Positions 14,161-21,537 of a DNA stretch of 26,465 nt are shown one piece after another. The notes below the pieces were generated by a model. That model did not search any database. It had not been told where the DNA came from and was given only the letters and a program-made list of their open reading frames with translations. This DNA is from GCA-016432345 sp964544105 (lineage in GTDB: Bacteria; Patescibacteriota; Microgenomatia; Levybacterales; UBA12049), in assembly GCA_964544105.1 (NCBI GenBank), contig CAZIZQ010000012.1, positions 1 to 26,465 on the forward strand, written 5' to 3'. The translations under genes and the position numbers were made by a program. Within the stretch, counting starts at the first letter, position 1; every line of letters begins with the position of its first letter.

Positions 14161-14771
14161 TTGTAATCATTGATTACAAACTTGGAAATGTAGGGAGTGT
14201 AGTAAATGCACTAAATTCCCTTAATGTGGAAAATACAGTATCAGATGATCCGGCTGTCATTAAAAAATCAGATGCAATTATTTTACCTGGTGTTGGAGCA
14301 GCTGGACAAGGAATGGAAAACCTTAAAAAAAATGGCTTAGATAAAGTTCTTGTTGAAGAAATAAAAAAAGGAAAACCGTTTTTAGGAATTTGCCTTGGCA
14401 TGCAGCTTTTATTTGAAACAAGCGAAGAAGGAAATACAAAATGTCTTGGGGTTTTTGATGGCACTGTTAATAAATTTAAGAAGATGAGAAAAATACCCCA
14501 GATTGGGTGGAATAATGTAGGAATTATGAATAATGAATTACGAATTATGGACGGAATAAAAACGGATAGTTATTTTTATTTTGTAAATAGTTATTACTGT
14601 GATCCGAAAGATAAAGAAATTATTGCAGGTAAAACTACGTATGGTAAAACATTTGCCAGTATTGTGGTAAAAGACAACATTGTCGGTGTCCAGTTTCACC
14701 CGGAAAAAAGTGGAGATGTTGGGTTCCAACTCTTGAAAAACTTTATAGATGCTGAAATAAATTCAGCATGA
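14157..14771 (+). CDS. hisH: Imidazole glycerol phosphate synthase, glutaminase subunit
   Basis: A 204-residue class I glutamine amidotransferase that supplies ammonia to HisF. Nucleophile Cys79 in GICLGMQLLFE and the His181/Glu183 pair in QFHPEKSG complete the triad; the oxyanion strand ILPGVGA (42-48) is present. AAAGGA before the ATG is a weak Shine-Dalgarno. An AT-rich stretch near 14520-14550 (repeated GAATTA/ATGAAT words) encodes the MNNELRIMDG loop. The last codons (DAEINSA) are made of a perfect inverted repeat at 14749-14769. The next gene in most operons, hisA, is missing and hisF begins 10 bases later. Confidence 0.97.
   Translation: MIVIIDYKLGNVGSVVNALNSLNVENTVSDDPAVIKKSDAIILPGVGAAGQGMENLKKNGLDKVLVEEIKKGKPFLGICLGMQLLFETSEEGNTKCLGVFDGTVNKFKKMRKIPQIGWNNVGIMNNELRIMDGIKTDSYFYFVNSYYCDPKDKEIIAGKTTYGKTFASIVVKDNIVGVQFHPEKSGDVGFQLLKNFIDAEINSA
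14749..14769. repeat. Short palindrome at the hisH end, where hisA would be
   Basis: ATGCTGAA (14749-14756), five-base loop, TTCAGCAT (14762-14769): a perfect 8-bp inverted repeat that forms the last codons of hisH. Short repeats of the type CTGAA-N5-TTCAG are widespread dispersed palindromes in bacteria. No T tract follows, so termination is unlikely. Its location marks the junction from which hisA is absent. Confidence 0.5.
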
Positions 14772-14781
14772 CAATGGATAT

Positions 14782-15540
14782 ATGTTAACTAAACGAATTA
14801 TTCCATGTTTGGATATGACAGAAGATAAAGTGGTAAAAGGCATTCAGTTTGTTAATTTTCGTGATGCCGGTGATCCGGTAGCGCTTGCCAAAAAATATGA
14901 CGAGGAAGGTGCTGACGAATTGGTATTTTTGGATATCACAGCCACAGTTGAAAACAGAAATATATTGCTGGATGTTATTACCAAAACTGCCAAACAAGTA
15001 CATATCCCCTTTTCTGTGGGTGGAGGAATTCGGACAGTATCGGACATGCAAACAATTCTTAAAGCCGGAGCTGATAAAGTTTCTATGAATTCTGGCGCAT
15101 TTAAAAATCCAAAACTTATTAGTACTTGCGCAAATGCCTTTGGCAGTCAATGTGTAGTTTTGTCACTCGACGCAAAAATGGTTTCTAAAAACAGATGGGA
15201 TGTTTTTATCAACGGCGGCAGAACCGATACCGGCATGTCGGCAATAACATGGGCAAAAAAAGCTGTAAAACTTGGGGCAGGTGAAATTTTACTGACCTGT
15301 ATTGATACCGATGGTATGAAACAGGGATTCAATGTGGAGCTGACAAAAAGAGTATCAAAAGCTGTGACAGTTCCTGTTATTGCTTCCGGCGGGGCGGGAA
15401 AATTAGAAGACTTTGTTGAGATTTTTAATAAGGGTGGTGCCGACGCAGCCCTTGCTGCTTCCCTATTTCACTTCGGCGAACTAACCATAAAAGAAGTAAA
15501 AGATTATTTACAAAAAAATAATATTTTAGTCAGAAATTAA
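14782..15540 (+). CDS. hisF: Imidazole glycerol phosphate synthase, cyclase subunit
   Basis: A 252-residue TIM barrel that joins PRFAR and ammonia to give imidazoleglycerol phosphate and AICAR. Catalytic Asp11 (IIPCLDM) and Asp130 (VLSLDAK) are at the textbook positions, and both phosphate-binding segments are present (SVGGGIR at 78-84 and IASGGAGKLEDF). Other marks are GADELVFLDITA, GGRTDTGM and GADAALAASLFHFGE. This is a true HisF, not a HisA, so the ProFAR isomerase step is not covered by this gene unless the enzyme is bifunctional. It ends one base before the hisI start codon. Confidence 0.98.
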   Translation: MLTKRIIPCLDMTEDKVVKGIQFVNFRDAGDPVALAKKYDEEGADELVFLDITATVENRNILLDVITKTAKQVHIPFSVGGGIRTVSDMQTILKAGADKVSMNSGAFKNPKLISTCANAFGSQCVVLSLDAKMVSKNRWDVFINGGRTDTGMSAITWAKKAVKLGAGEILLTCIDTDGMKQGFNVELTKRVSKAVTVPVIASGGAGKLEDFVEIFNKGGADAALAASLFHFGELTIKEVKDYLQKNNILVRN

Positions 15541-15541
15541 T

Positions 15542-15865
15542 ATGAAATTAATCCCTACTATTATTCAAGATTACAAAACAAACGATGTTTTAATGCTGGG
15601 ATATATGAATAAAAAATCTCTTGAAAAAACACTTCGGAACGGTTTTGTGTGGTTTTGGAGCAGGTCAAAAAAAAGGTTATGGATGAAAGGCGAAACCTCT
15701 GAAAACAAACTAGAAGTAAAAGAAATTTTTAATGATTGTGATAAAGATACACTGTTAATTAAAGTAAAAGTTATTGGCAATGCTGTTTGCCACACAGGGA
15801 AGAAAACCTGCTTTTCCCAAGGTGGCGTAACTATTCCACCTCTAAGGTGGAAAGGAGAATTATGA
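15542..15865 (+). CDS. hisI: Phosphoribosyl-AMP cyclohydrolase
   Basis: A 107-residue single-domain HisI that opens the purine ring of phosphoribosyl-AMP. Marks are the VLMLGYMNKKSLEKTLRNGFVWFWSRSKKRLWMKGETSENKL core, the metal-binding DCDKDTLLIKV segment and the zinc cysteines in CHTGKKTCF. In many bacteria HisI and HisE are fused; here they are separate genes 3 bases apart. The length is at the short end of the normal range. Confidence 0.96.
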   Translation: MKLIPTIIQDYKTNDVLMLGYMNKKSLEKTLRNGFVWFWSRSKKRLWMKGETSENKLEVKEIFNDCDKDTLLIKVKVIGNAVCHTGKKTCFSQGGVTIPPLRWKGEL

Positions 15866-15868
15866 CTT

Positions 15869-16147
15869 ATGACTATTGAGAAATTATTTTCTATCATTCA
15901 GGATCTGAAAAGGACTATGCCGAAAAATTCCTATACCGCTTCCCTATTCCGTGAAGGAAAAGACCGGATTATACAAAAAGTGGGTGAAGAAGCTATAGAA
16001 GTGGTAATCGCAGCAAAAAATGAGTTGAAAAAAGAAATGATCTCCGAAATGGCAGATTTATGGTTTCACTGCCTTGTGCTCCTATCAAGTCTAAATATTT
16101 CGGCCGAAGATATTTTTAGAGAGCTTGAGAACAGACAAAAGAATTGA
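15869..16147 (+). CDS. hisE: Phosphoribosyl-ATP pyrophosphatase
   Basis: A 92-residue all-helical MazG-like pyrophosphohydrolase acting on phosphoribosyl-ATP. The motif KVGEEAIEVVIAAKN (the EExxE part of the metal site) and the second acidic helix ISEMADLWFHCLVLL (ExxD) are intact. AAAGGAG lies upstream, overlapping the end of hisI. It is the last gene of the biosynthetic operon. The promoter for hisS lies within its final codons. Confidence 0.96.
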   Translation: MTIEKLFSIIQDLKRTMPKNSYTASLFREGKDRIIQKVGEEAIEVVIAAKNELKKEMISEMADLWFHCLVLLSSLNISAEDIFRELENRQKN

Positions 16148-16153
16148 TATGAT
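16125..16153 (+). promoter_or_regulatory. Promoter of hisS, leaderless geometry
   Basis: TTGAGA at 16125-16130, a 17-base spacer and TATGAT at 16148-16153. The ATG of hisS follows after only 6 bases, so the predicted transcript starts at or next to the start codon. The -35 box is inside hisE. Confidence 0.6.
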
Positions 16154-16159
16154 GCAAAT

Positions 16160-17443
16160 ATGATAAAAACACAAACACTGAAGGGTTTTAGGGATTTTTT
16201 GCCTAAAGAGGCGCGAAAACGGCAATATGTAATTAACATACTTAAAGATGTGTTTGAATCTTATGGTTTTGAACCGCTGGAAACCCCAGCTCTTGAGTAC
16301 GAAGAAGTTTTGCTCGGAAAATATGGAGAAGAGGGCGATAAACTGATGTACCGTTTTGAGGATAACGGCAAACGAAAAGTCGCTTTGCGCTATGACCAAA
16401 CTGTCCCCACTTCCCGCGTTGTAGCCCAATATCAAAATGTTCTTCCTATGCCATTTAAAAGATATCAAATCCAGCCTGTATGGCGGGCCGAAAACACCCA
16501 AAAAGGAAGATTTAGAGAATTTTTACAATGTGATGCTGATATAATCGGAACAGTAAATCCGTTATCTGATGCTGAAATTATAAAAGTCGCAACAAAAGCG
16601 CTCGAGGCTCTTGGATTCAATAAATTTAAGGTCTTGTTAAATGATAGAAATGTTTTTTATGGCATTGACGGTAATGAATTCAAATTCAATATTTCCCAAA
16701 TAAGAATCCTTGATAAACTCAAAAAAATAGGCAGGGATGCTGTAATAGAAGAATTAATCAAACAAGGTACTAATAATGACTGGGCTATCCAAGCGCTAGA
16801 TTTTCTAGAGTCTCTTAAAAAGAGTCCTCCATTACTTCCTATTTTCCCAGCACTAGAAAAACTGGGGGTACCTAAAGACTTTTTAGAATTTACTCCAACA
16901 TTGGCAAGAGGTCTTGACTATTATACAGGTACTATCTTTGAGATAGAAATAGATGGATACACAGCAGGCTCTGTTTGCGGTGGAGGTAGATATGACAAAA
17001 TGATTGGAATGTTTGCCGGCAAAGACATCACAGCTGTTGGGTTTGCCTTCGGATTTGACAGATTGGTTGAAGCAATGGAAGAATTAAAATTATTTCCCGA
17101 TGATCTGCAAACAACAAAAGTATTGGTAACTATATTTCCTGCCTCGCCTGACGCCAGCTTCGCCGAATCTAGGCGAGCGAGTCAAGGCGGGTCCCCAGAC
17201 CTCTTAGAAAAGTCGCTTGAGATCACCTCAAAACTACGCTCGAACAGTATAAATACCGAAATCTATCTTGATGAAAATGCAAAAATAGAAAAGCAACTGA
17301 AATATGCCGATCAAAAAGGTATTCCCTATGCCATAATTATCGGCCCGGAAGAGGCAGAAAAAAACACTGTCACCCTAAAAAACCTCAAAACCCGTGAGCA
17401 AAACACAATTCCAGTAGAAAACCTTATCCTCAAGTTGCAATAA
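16160..17443 (+). CDS. hisS: Histidyl-tRNA synthetase
   Basis: A 427-residue class II synthetase that charges tRNA-His. Motif 2 region (RYQIQPVWRAENTQKGRFREFLQCDADIIG, about 101-130), the histidine-A loop LARGLDYYTG (248-257), the SVCGGGRYD segment and motif 3 GFAFGFDRL (294-302) are complete. A C-terminal anticodon-binding domain (about 318-427) shows it is a synthetase and not HisZ. Within that domain, after strand VLVTIFP, an extra Ser/Arg-rich loop of about 19 residues (328-346) is encoded by a GC-rich palindrome. hisS has its own promoter, so charging need not follow the his operon, though read-through from hisE (12-base gap) is possible. Confidence 0.97.
   Translation: MIKTQTLKGFRDFLPKEARKRQYVINILKDVFESYGFEPLETPALEYEEVLLGKYGEEGDKLMYRFEDNGKRKVALRYDQTVPTSRVVAQYQNVLPMPFKRYQIQPVWRAENTQKGRFREFLQCDADIIGTVNPLSDAEIIKVATKALEALGFNKFKVLLNDRNVFYGIDGNEFKFNISQIRILDKLKKIGRDAVIEELIKQGTNNDWAIQALDFLESLKKSPPLLPIFPALEKLGVPKDFLEFTPTLARGLDYYTGTIFEIEIDGYTAGSVCGGGRYDKMIGMFAGKDITAVGFAFGFDRLVEAMEELKLFPDDLQTTKVLVTIFPASPDASFAESRRASQGGSPDLLEKSLEITSKLRSNSINTEIYLDENAKIEKQLKYADQKGIPYAIIIGPEEAEKNTVTLKNLKTREQNTIPVENLILKLQ
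17141..17197. repeat. In-frame GC-rich palindromic insertion in hisS
   Basis: Arms GCCTGAC (17146-17152) and GTCAAGGC (17181-17188) pair with one bulged base; inside, TCGCC (17160-17164) pairs with GGCGA (17172-17176). The block encodes an extra loop (PASPDASFAESRRASQGGS) at the start of the anticodon-binding domain where the family has a short turn. It is much more GC-rich than the rest of the gene. Confidence 0.6.
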
Positions 17444-17463
17444 CCCTCTTTTTACTCTATAAT
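17435..17463 (+). promoter_or_regulatory. Promoter of rpmE-prfA, leaderless geometry
   Basis: TTGCAA at 17435-17440 (the last sense codons of hisS), a 17-base spacer and TATAAT at 17458-17463. The rpmE ATG follows after 7 bases, so the transcript should begin at or within a base or two of the start codon. Confidence 0.65.
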
Positions 17464-17470
17464 TATAATC

Positions 17471-17770
17471 ATGAAAACAAATGTGCACCCACAATACTTT
17501 GAAACTGCGCAAGTGATGTGCGTCTGTGGAAATAGGTTTACTACCGGCTCGACCCAGGAAGTTATCCATGTGGAGCTCTGTGGCAACTGCCACCCATTCT
17601 ACACAGGCGAACAACGCTTTGTTGATACTGCTTCCCGTATCCAGAAATTCCAGAAAAAACAGGACATTGCCAAAACATTTATATCTCAAAAGGTAAAAAA
17701 GGTCGAAGATCAAAAGAAAAAAGACCAAGGGCCCAAAACGCTACGCGAAATGCTCGAAAGCCTCAAATAG
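17471..17770 (+). CDS. rpmE: Ribosomal protein L31 (zinc-binding type) with C-terminal extension
   Basis: 99 residues. The first 65 match bL31: MKTNVHPQYFETAQVMCVCGNRF and the zinc ligands Cys17, Cys19, Cys37 and Cys40 (ELCGNCHPFYTG), ending in VDTASRIQKF. L31 bridges the ribosomal subunits. A Lys/Gln-rich tail of about 35 residues (to LREMLESLK) exceeds the usual 66-75 residue length. Its stop codon is immediately followed by the prfA ATG, with no gap, so the two are translationally coupled. The rpmE-prfA pairing is common in bacteria. Confidence 0.95.
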   Translation: MKTNVHPQYFETAQVMCVCGNRFTTGSTQEVIHVELCGNCHPFYTGEQRFVDTASRIQKFQKKQDIAKTFISQKVKKVEDQKKKDQGPKTLREMLESLK

Positions 17771-18673
17771 ATGGATGATTATAGAGTCACACTAATACAG
17801 GACCTGGAGAAAAAGATTGCCGAAACAAAAACACTGCTTGTTGATCCAACACTTATCGAACTTGCACAAAAAGAGCTCCAAGACCTCGAGGAACAAAAAA
17901 AACAGCTCGAAGATAGTCTTGCAGTAAATAACGACACCTCGGAAGAGTCACTTGATGACCGAAACGTTATTTTAGAACTTAAAGGCGCAGCCGGTGGAGA
18001 CGAAGCAAAACTTTGGGCAGAAGATTTACTTCGCATGTATACTAGGTTTGCACAAATTAGCGGTTTTAAGGTAGAACAACTTGACGAGTATGTTGTAAAA
18101 ATTGCCGGAAATCCGCCAGCTGGCGGAGCATTTTCGACATTCAAATACGAAGCAGGCGTGCACCGCGTGCAGCGCATACCAACAACTGAAAAACGCGGAC
18201 GCATTCATACCTCTACCGCAACTGTTTCTATTCTGCCGGAGCTGGAAGATATTGACCTGCATATTAATCCCGAAGATATTGATTTCGAGGCATTTCGGGC
18301 CGGCGGCCATGGCGGACAAAATGTGAATAAGGTTTCCTCGGCCGTTCGGATTGTCCATAAACCAAGCGGTATTGTTGTAGTCTCCCGCGCCGAGCGTTCG
18401 CAAGGGCAAAACCGCGAAATCGCTATGGAATTGTTGCGGGCAAAACTGTGGGAAATTGAAGTTGAGAAACAACAAGAAGAATTAGGATCATTAAAATCTA
18501 CCCAGGTTGGGCGCGGCATGCGGGCCGAAAAAATACGCACCTATAATTTCCCTCAAGATAGACTAACCGACCACCGAATTAACAAATCTTGGCACAACCT
18601 CCCCTCTCTTATGGATGGAAACCTAACAGACGTAAACCAAGATATTCACAAATTAGATATATTACCAAACTAA
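17771..18673 (+). CDS. prfA: Peptide chain release factor 1, short N-terminal domain
   Basis: 300 residues against about 355-360 for typical RF1. The codon-recognition motif is P-T-T (137-139 in HRVQRIPTTEKRGRIHTS), the PxT form that marks RF1 (UAA/UAG) rather than the SPF of RF2. The catalytic GGQ is at 181-183 in AGGHGGQNVNKVSSAVRI. The C-terminal segment RTYNFPQDRLTDHRIN is intact. The shortening is in the N-terminal coiled domain, which is about 50 residues smaller. Residues 114-119 (NPPAGG) form an extra bulge encoded by a perfect 16-bp palindrome at 18112-18127. The gene ends 4 bases from the convergent antiporter gene. Confidence 0.96.
   Translation: MDDYRVTLIQDLEKKIAETKTLLVDPTLIELAQKELQDLEEQKKQLEDSLAVNNDTSEESLDDRNVILELKGAAGGDEAKLWAEDLLRMYTRFAQISGFKVEQLDEYVVKIAGNPPAGGAFSTFKYEAGVHRVQRIPTTEKRGRIHTSTATVSILPELEDIDLHINPEDIDFEAFRAGGHGGQNVNKVSSAVRIVHKPSGIVVVSRAERSQGQNREIAMELLRAKLWEIEVEKQQEELGSLKSTQVGRGMRAEKIRTYNFPQDRLTDHRINKSWHNLPSLMDGNLTDVNQDIHKLDILPN
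18112..18127. repeat. Perfect 16-bp palindrome inside prfA
   Basis: TCCGCCAG followed directly by its reverse complement CTGGCGGA. It encodes the NPPAGG bulge before GAFSTFKYEAGVHRVQR, where relatives have a shorter SGKGA-type turn. Probably a short form of the element class seen in hisS, which shares the word CGCCAGCT. Confidence 0.5.
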
Positions 18674-18677
18674 CAAT

Positions 18678-20354
18678 TTAAAATTTAAAATCTTTATCTG
18701 CAACTTTTAACTTATTAATTTTATCTAAATTATTCTCCTTGATAAGGCTAGCCAAATGTCTACCGCCAAGCACGCGGGGAATAATAACATAATCAGCACC
18801 AGCTTTATATAAAACTTTTGCGTCTTTTGGATCAACAGCAACAACAATAATCTTTCCGCCATTTTTACGTTTCTTCTGGTCACTAATGAGTGAAAGATTA
18901 TCTTTTAAGTCTGCAATTGTAGAAATAATAAGTTTTGCTTTATGTAGTTGCGCTTTTTCCTGTATGTCGATATCTGCTATATCTCCAAAAAGCGTTGGAA
19001 TATCTCTTTTTACCAGCTCTCCAGTTACATCAGGATTAAAATCAACAACAACTACATCTTCTTTCTCATCTAGCAAAGCCTCTAATATACTGCTACCTGT
19101 ACGATTAGCGCCAACCAAAACAACATGATTTTCAAGTTCTTTAATATCACCTATCTCTTCTAATATTTTCTTTTTTTCAAAAATAGAAAGATACCGGTGT
19201 AAAATTCCATATAAATAATTACCATGTAAAATCATATATGTTGAGCCTGTAAATGTAATAATTCCAATAACCGTGACAAGTGATGCAACTTCTTTTGAGA
19301 TATGCCCCAGTTTATTTCCTAGAAAAATAATAATTAAAGAAAATTCTGAAATTTGTGCAACAGTCAGACCCGCAAGAAAAGATGTTCGCTTTCTATAGCC
19401 CATAATTCCCATAATAATCATGACAATAATTGGATTTCCTATAAGAACAAAAATAGATAAAATAACAGCAGGAATAAATATTAAAGAAGCGCTGCTTATA
19501 TCCATAGACATCCCTAAAACCACAAAAAAAATTGTTATAAAAAAGTCCCGTAACGACTTTATTTTTGCAACAATATAAAAGCTCTCGGAAGAATTTGCAA
19601 GCGCAAGACCTGCAAGAAACCCTCCAATTTCTATAGAAAAACCAACAAGTGAAGAACTTACAAGACTTGCAACACCAAGCGCCCATGCAACACTAAAGAG
19701 AAATAATGTTTCAGATGAATGAGCAATCGCATCAACAAATCTAGGTATAATATACCTGCTTAAATACAAAACCACTCCAAAAAGAACAATACCCTTAAAC
19801 ACAACTAACAGAAAACTAAACGGAGACAGACTTAATCCCCCAGTAGTATTAAATCCTGAAAGAAAAATAAGAACTAAGACTGCAAAAAAATCTTGTACTA
19901 AAAGAAAACCAACAGAGATTTTTCCATAAAGACTATTTAGATCTTTCTTGTCAGATAATAATTTAACTATAATAATTGTGCTTGAAAATGTCAAAGCAAC
20001 ACTTATATAAAGCGACGCAATATTGGAAAATCCCAAACCTATACAAATAAGATATCCAACCAAAGAAGTAAAAAGTATCTGCGCTACACCTGTAAACAAA
20101 GCTACTTTTCCAATAGTCCTAAGCTCCCGTAAACGTAGGTCAAGCCCAACCATGAAAAGAAGTATTGTCACCCCAATTTCTCCCATAACGTGTAAAACTT
20201 CTTTTCCTTCAAATTGTAATTGACCAATAGGACCAACAATAAGACCTGTTAGGATATACGCAAGAATTGATGGTTGCCTAAAGTATCTAAAAATAATTGC
20301 CATTACCGAAGCAATAACAACAACTATTGTAATCTCAAAAAAAATTGGGCTCAC
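18678..20354 (-). CDS. CPA2-family cation/proton antiporter with RCK/TrkA-N domain (KefB/C-like)
   Basis: 558 residues. The first 385 or so form about 12-13 membrane helices of the Na+/H+ exchanger (CPA2) fold, including RQPSILAYILTGLIVGP, LLFMVGLDLRLRELR, the ALTFSSTIIIVKLLSDK helix and VGFLLVQDFFAVLVLIFLSG. The C-terminal part (409-558) is a cytoplasmic Rossmann RCK_N domain, NHVVLVGANRTGSSILEALL...VVVVDFNPD...LFGDIAD, that binds a nucleotide. It likely exports K+ or Na+ for proton and is ligand gated. The glycine loop is GANRTG rather than the usual GxGxxG, so ligand preference is uncertain. The start is GTG (20352-20354), supported by a promoter 6 bases upstream. It converges on prfA with a 4-base gap and no visible terminator between. 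Confidence 0.92.
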   Translation of the reverse strand: MSPIFFEITIVVVIASVMAIIFRYFRQPSILAYILTGLIVGPIGQLQFEGKEVLHVMGEIGVTILLFMVGLDLRLRELRTIGKVALFTGVAQILFTSLVGYLICIGLGFSNIASLYISVALTFSSTIIIVKLLSDKKDLNSLYGKISVGFLLVQDFFAVLVLIFLSGFNTTGGLSLSPFSFLLVVFKGIVLFGVVLYLSRYIIPRFVDAIAHSSETLFLFSVAWALGVASLVSSSLVGFSIEIGGFLAGLALANSSESFYIVAKIKSLRDFFITIFFVVLGMSMDISSASLIFIPAVILSIFVLIGNPIIVMIIMGIMGYRKRTSFLAGLTVAQISEFSLIIIFLGNKLGHISKEVASLVTVIGIITFTGSTYMILHGNYLYGILHRYLSIFEKKKILEEIGDIKELENHVVLVGANRTGSSILEALLDEKEDVVVVDFNPDVTGELVKRDIPTLFGDIADIDIQEKAQLHKAKLIISTIADLKDNLSLISDQKKRKNGGKIIVVAVDPKDAKVLYKAGADYVIIPRVLGGRHLASLIKENNLDKINKLKVADKDFKF

Positions 20355-20360
20355 TTATTT

Positions 20361-20389
20361 AGATTAGCATGTTAAAGTTTCCTTGGCAA
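20361..20389 (-). promoter_or_regulatory. Promoter of the antiporter gene, leaderless geometry
   Basis: On the minus strand: TTGCCA (20389-20384), a 17-base spacer and TAATCT (20366-20361). The GTG start at 20354 follows after 6 bases. It supports the GTG as the true start. Confidence 0.55.
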
Positions 20390-20403
20390 GAAAATTGAGT
20401 TTA

Positions 20404-21537
20404 TTATTGGTTTGGGGCGGCTTCGAGCGTTGCTTTGAGGTCAATTGTTTTCCCATCTACATTTTGCTCATCACTTCTCCAGACAGTAAGAGTAATTGTA
20501 TCCCCTATTTTTTTATTGGCAATTAACGATGCCAGGGTGTTTTTATCCGAAATTTTTACTCCATCTATTTTTGTAATAATATCTCCCTCTTCCACTCCTG
20601 CTTTTTCGGCTGCACTTCCTTCAACTACCTGTTGGACATATGCACCTTCTGGCAATTCGCTTCTAATTGCCTGCTGCCTAGTAATAACATCGTAAGCAAC
20701 ACCAAGGTATGGACGGGAAAAACCGCCTGTTTGGTTAAAATTTTTTAGGGCGTCTTTAACCACATTTATGGGAATTGCAAAACCAATGTTTTCTGCCCCC
20801 GATGCCACTGCCACATTAATACCAATTACTTGGGAGGAAGAATTAATCAAAGGGCCTCCACTATTACCAGGATTAATTGCCGCATCTGTCTGAATAATAT
20901 TATCAAGCTGCTCAACTTCTCCCTCAAATGGTGTACCGGCTGTAATACCCCGTCCAACTCCACTAACAATTCCTTTCGTAACAGTCCCTCTAAATTCACC
21001 AAGCGGTGTTCCAACGGCAACAGCAAGTTGCCCTACTTTAATTTTTGTTGAATCTCCAAGCTCGAGTGGTTTTAACCGAACTGCATTTATTTGCAACACT
21101 GCAATATCATTTGCCGGATCCCGATAGATTTTCTCTACATCATATTTTTTCCCATCAGATGTTATAACCTTGTACTTTCCCTGTCCTTGCACGACATGCT
21201 TATTTGTAACAATAAGCCCATTCTCCGATACAATAAATCCCGACCCAATATCTTGATCTCTTTTTGTTGTGTTTCGTGGAGTACGAAAGATTCCAAACGG
21301 ATCAAATGGATCCAGCTGGACGATCCTCTGCTCTACCCCAACGGTTACAACAGAAGGTGTTACTTTTTCCACAATATCAATAACAACAGATTCTTCGCTG
21401 ACAACTTTTACTTTCTCCAACGTAGGCAGAGATGATTTTTTTAAAAACGAAGAAAACTGCGGCGAATACTTTGTGATCGTATTCCACAATGTTAAAAATG
21501 CAATAAGTAGTACAACAAAAATAATAAGCTTTCTCAT
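20404..21537 (-). CDS. htrA: HtrA/DegP-family serine protease with one PDZ domain
   Basis: 377 residues. An N-terminal signal anchor (IIFVVLLIAFLTLWNTI, 4-20) places the body outside the membrane. The trypsin-like domain has the full triad: His114 (VTNKHVV), Asp144 (PANDIAVLQI) and Ser226 (INPGNSGGPL). One PDZ domain follows (about 270-370; GAYVQQVVEGSAAEKAGVEEGDIITKIDG). This is the membrane-anchored, single-PDZ DegS/HtrA layout used for envelope protein quality control. An Arg/Pro loop at 76-95 (DPFDPFGIFRTPRN) recalls the LA loop. The ATG overlaps the ctpA stop by 4 bases, so both proteases are translated from one mRNA. Confidence 0.95.
   Translation of the reverse strand: MRKLIIFVVLLIAFLTLWNTITKYSPQFSSFLKKSSLPTLEKVKVVSEESVVIDIVEKVTPSVVTVGVEQRIVQLDPFDPFGIFRTPRNTTKRDQDIGSGFIVSENGLIVTNKHVVQGQGKYKVITSDGKKYDVEKIYRDPANDIAVLQINAVRLKPLELGDSTKIKVGQLAVAVGTPLGEFRGTVTKGIVSGVGRGITAGTPFEGEVEQLDNIIQTDAAINPGNSGGPLINSSSQVIGINVAVASGAENIGFAIPINVVKDALKNFNQTGGFSRPYLGVAYDVITRQQAIRSELPEGAYVQQVVEGSAAEKAGVEEGDIITKIDGVKISDKNTLASLIANKKIGDTITLTVWRSDEQNVDGKTIDLKATLEAAPNQ

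Noticed and set aside
10542..16147. Recoded UGA (code 25) as in SR1/Gracilibacteria
   Set aside because: Several his genes end in TGA at expected lengths with ATGA overlaps, and no conserved gene needs read-through of TGA.
16160..17443. hisS being hisZ, the regulatory partner of short HisG
   Set aside because: The protein has the LARGLDYY loop, intact motif 3 and a full anticodon-binding domain, all typical of a real histidyl-tRNA synthetase.
18660..18682. Terminator between prfA and the antiporter gene
   Set aside because: Only an AT-rich direct repeat (AATTTAAA twice) is present; it has no stable stem.
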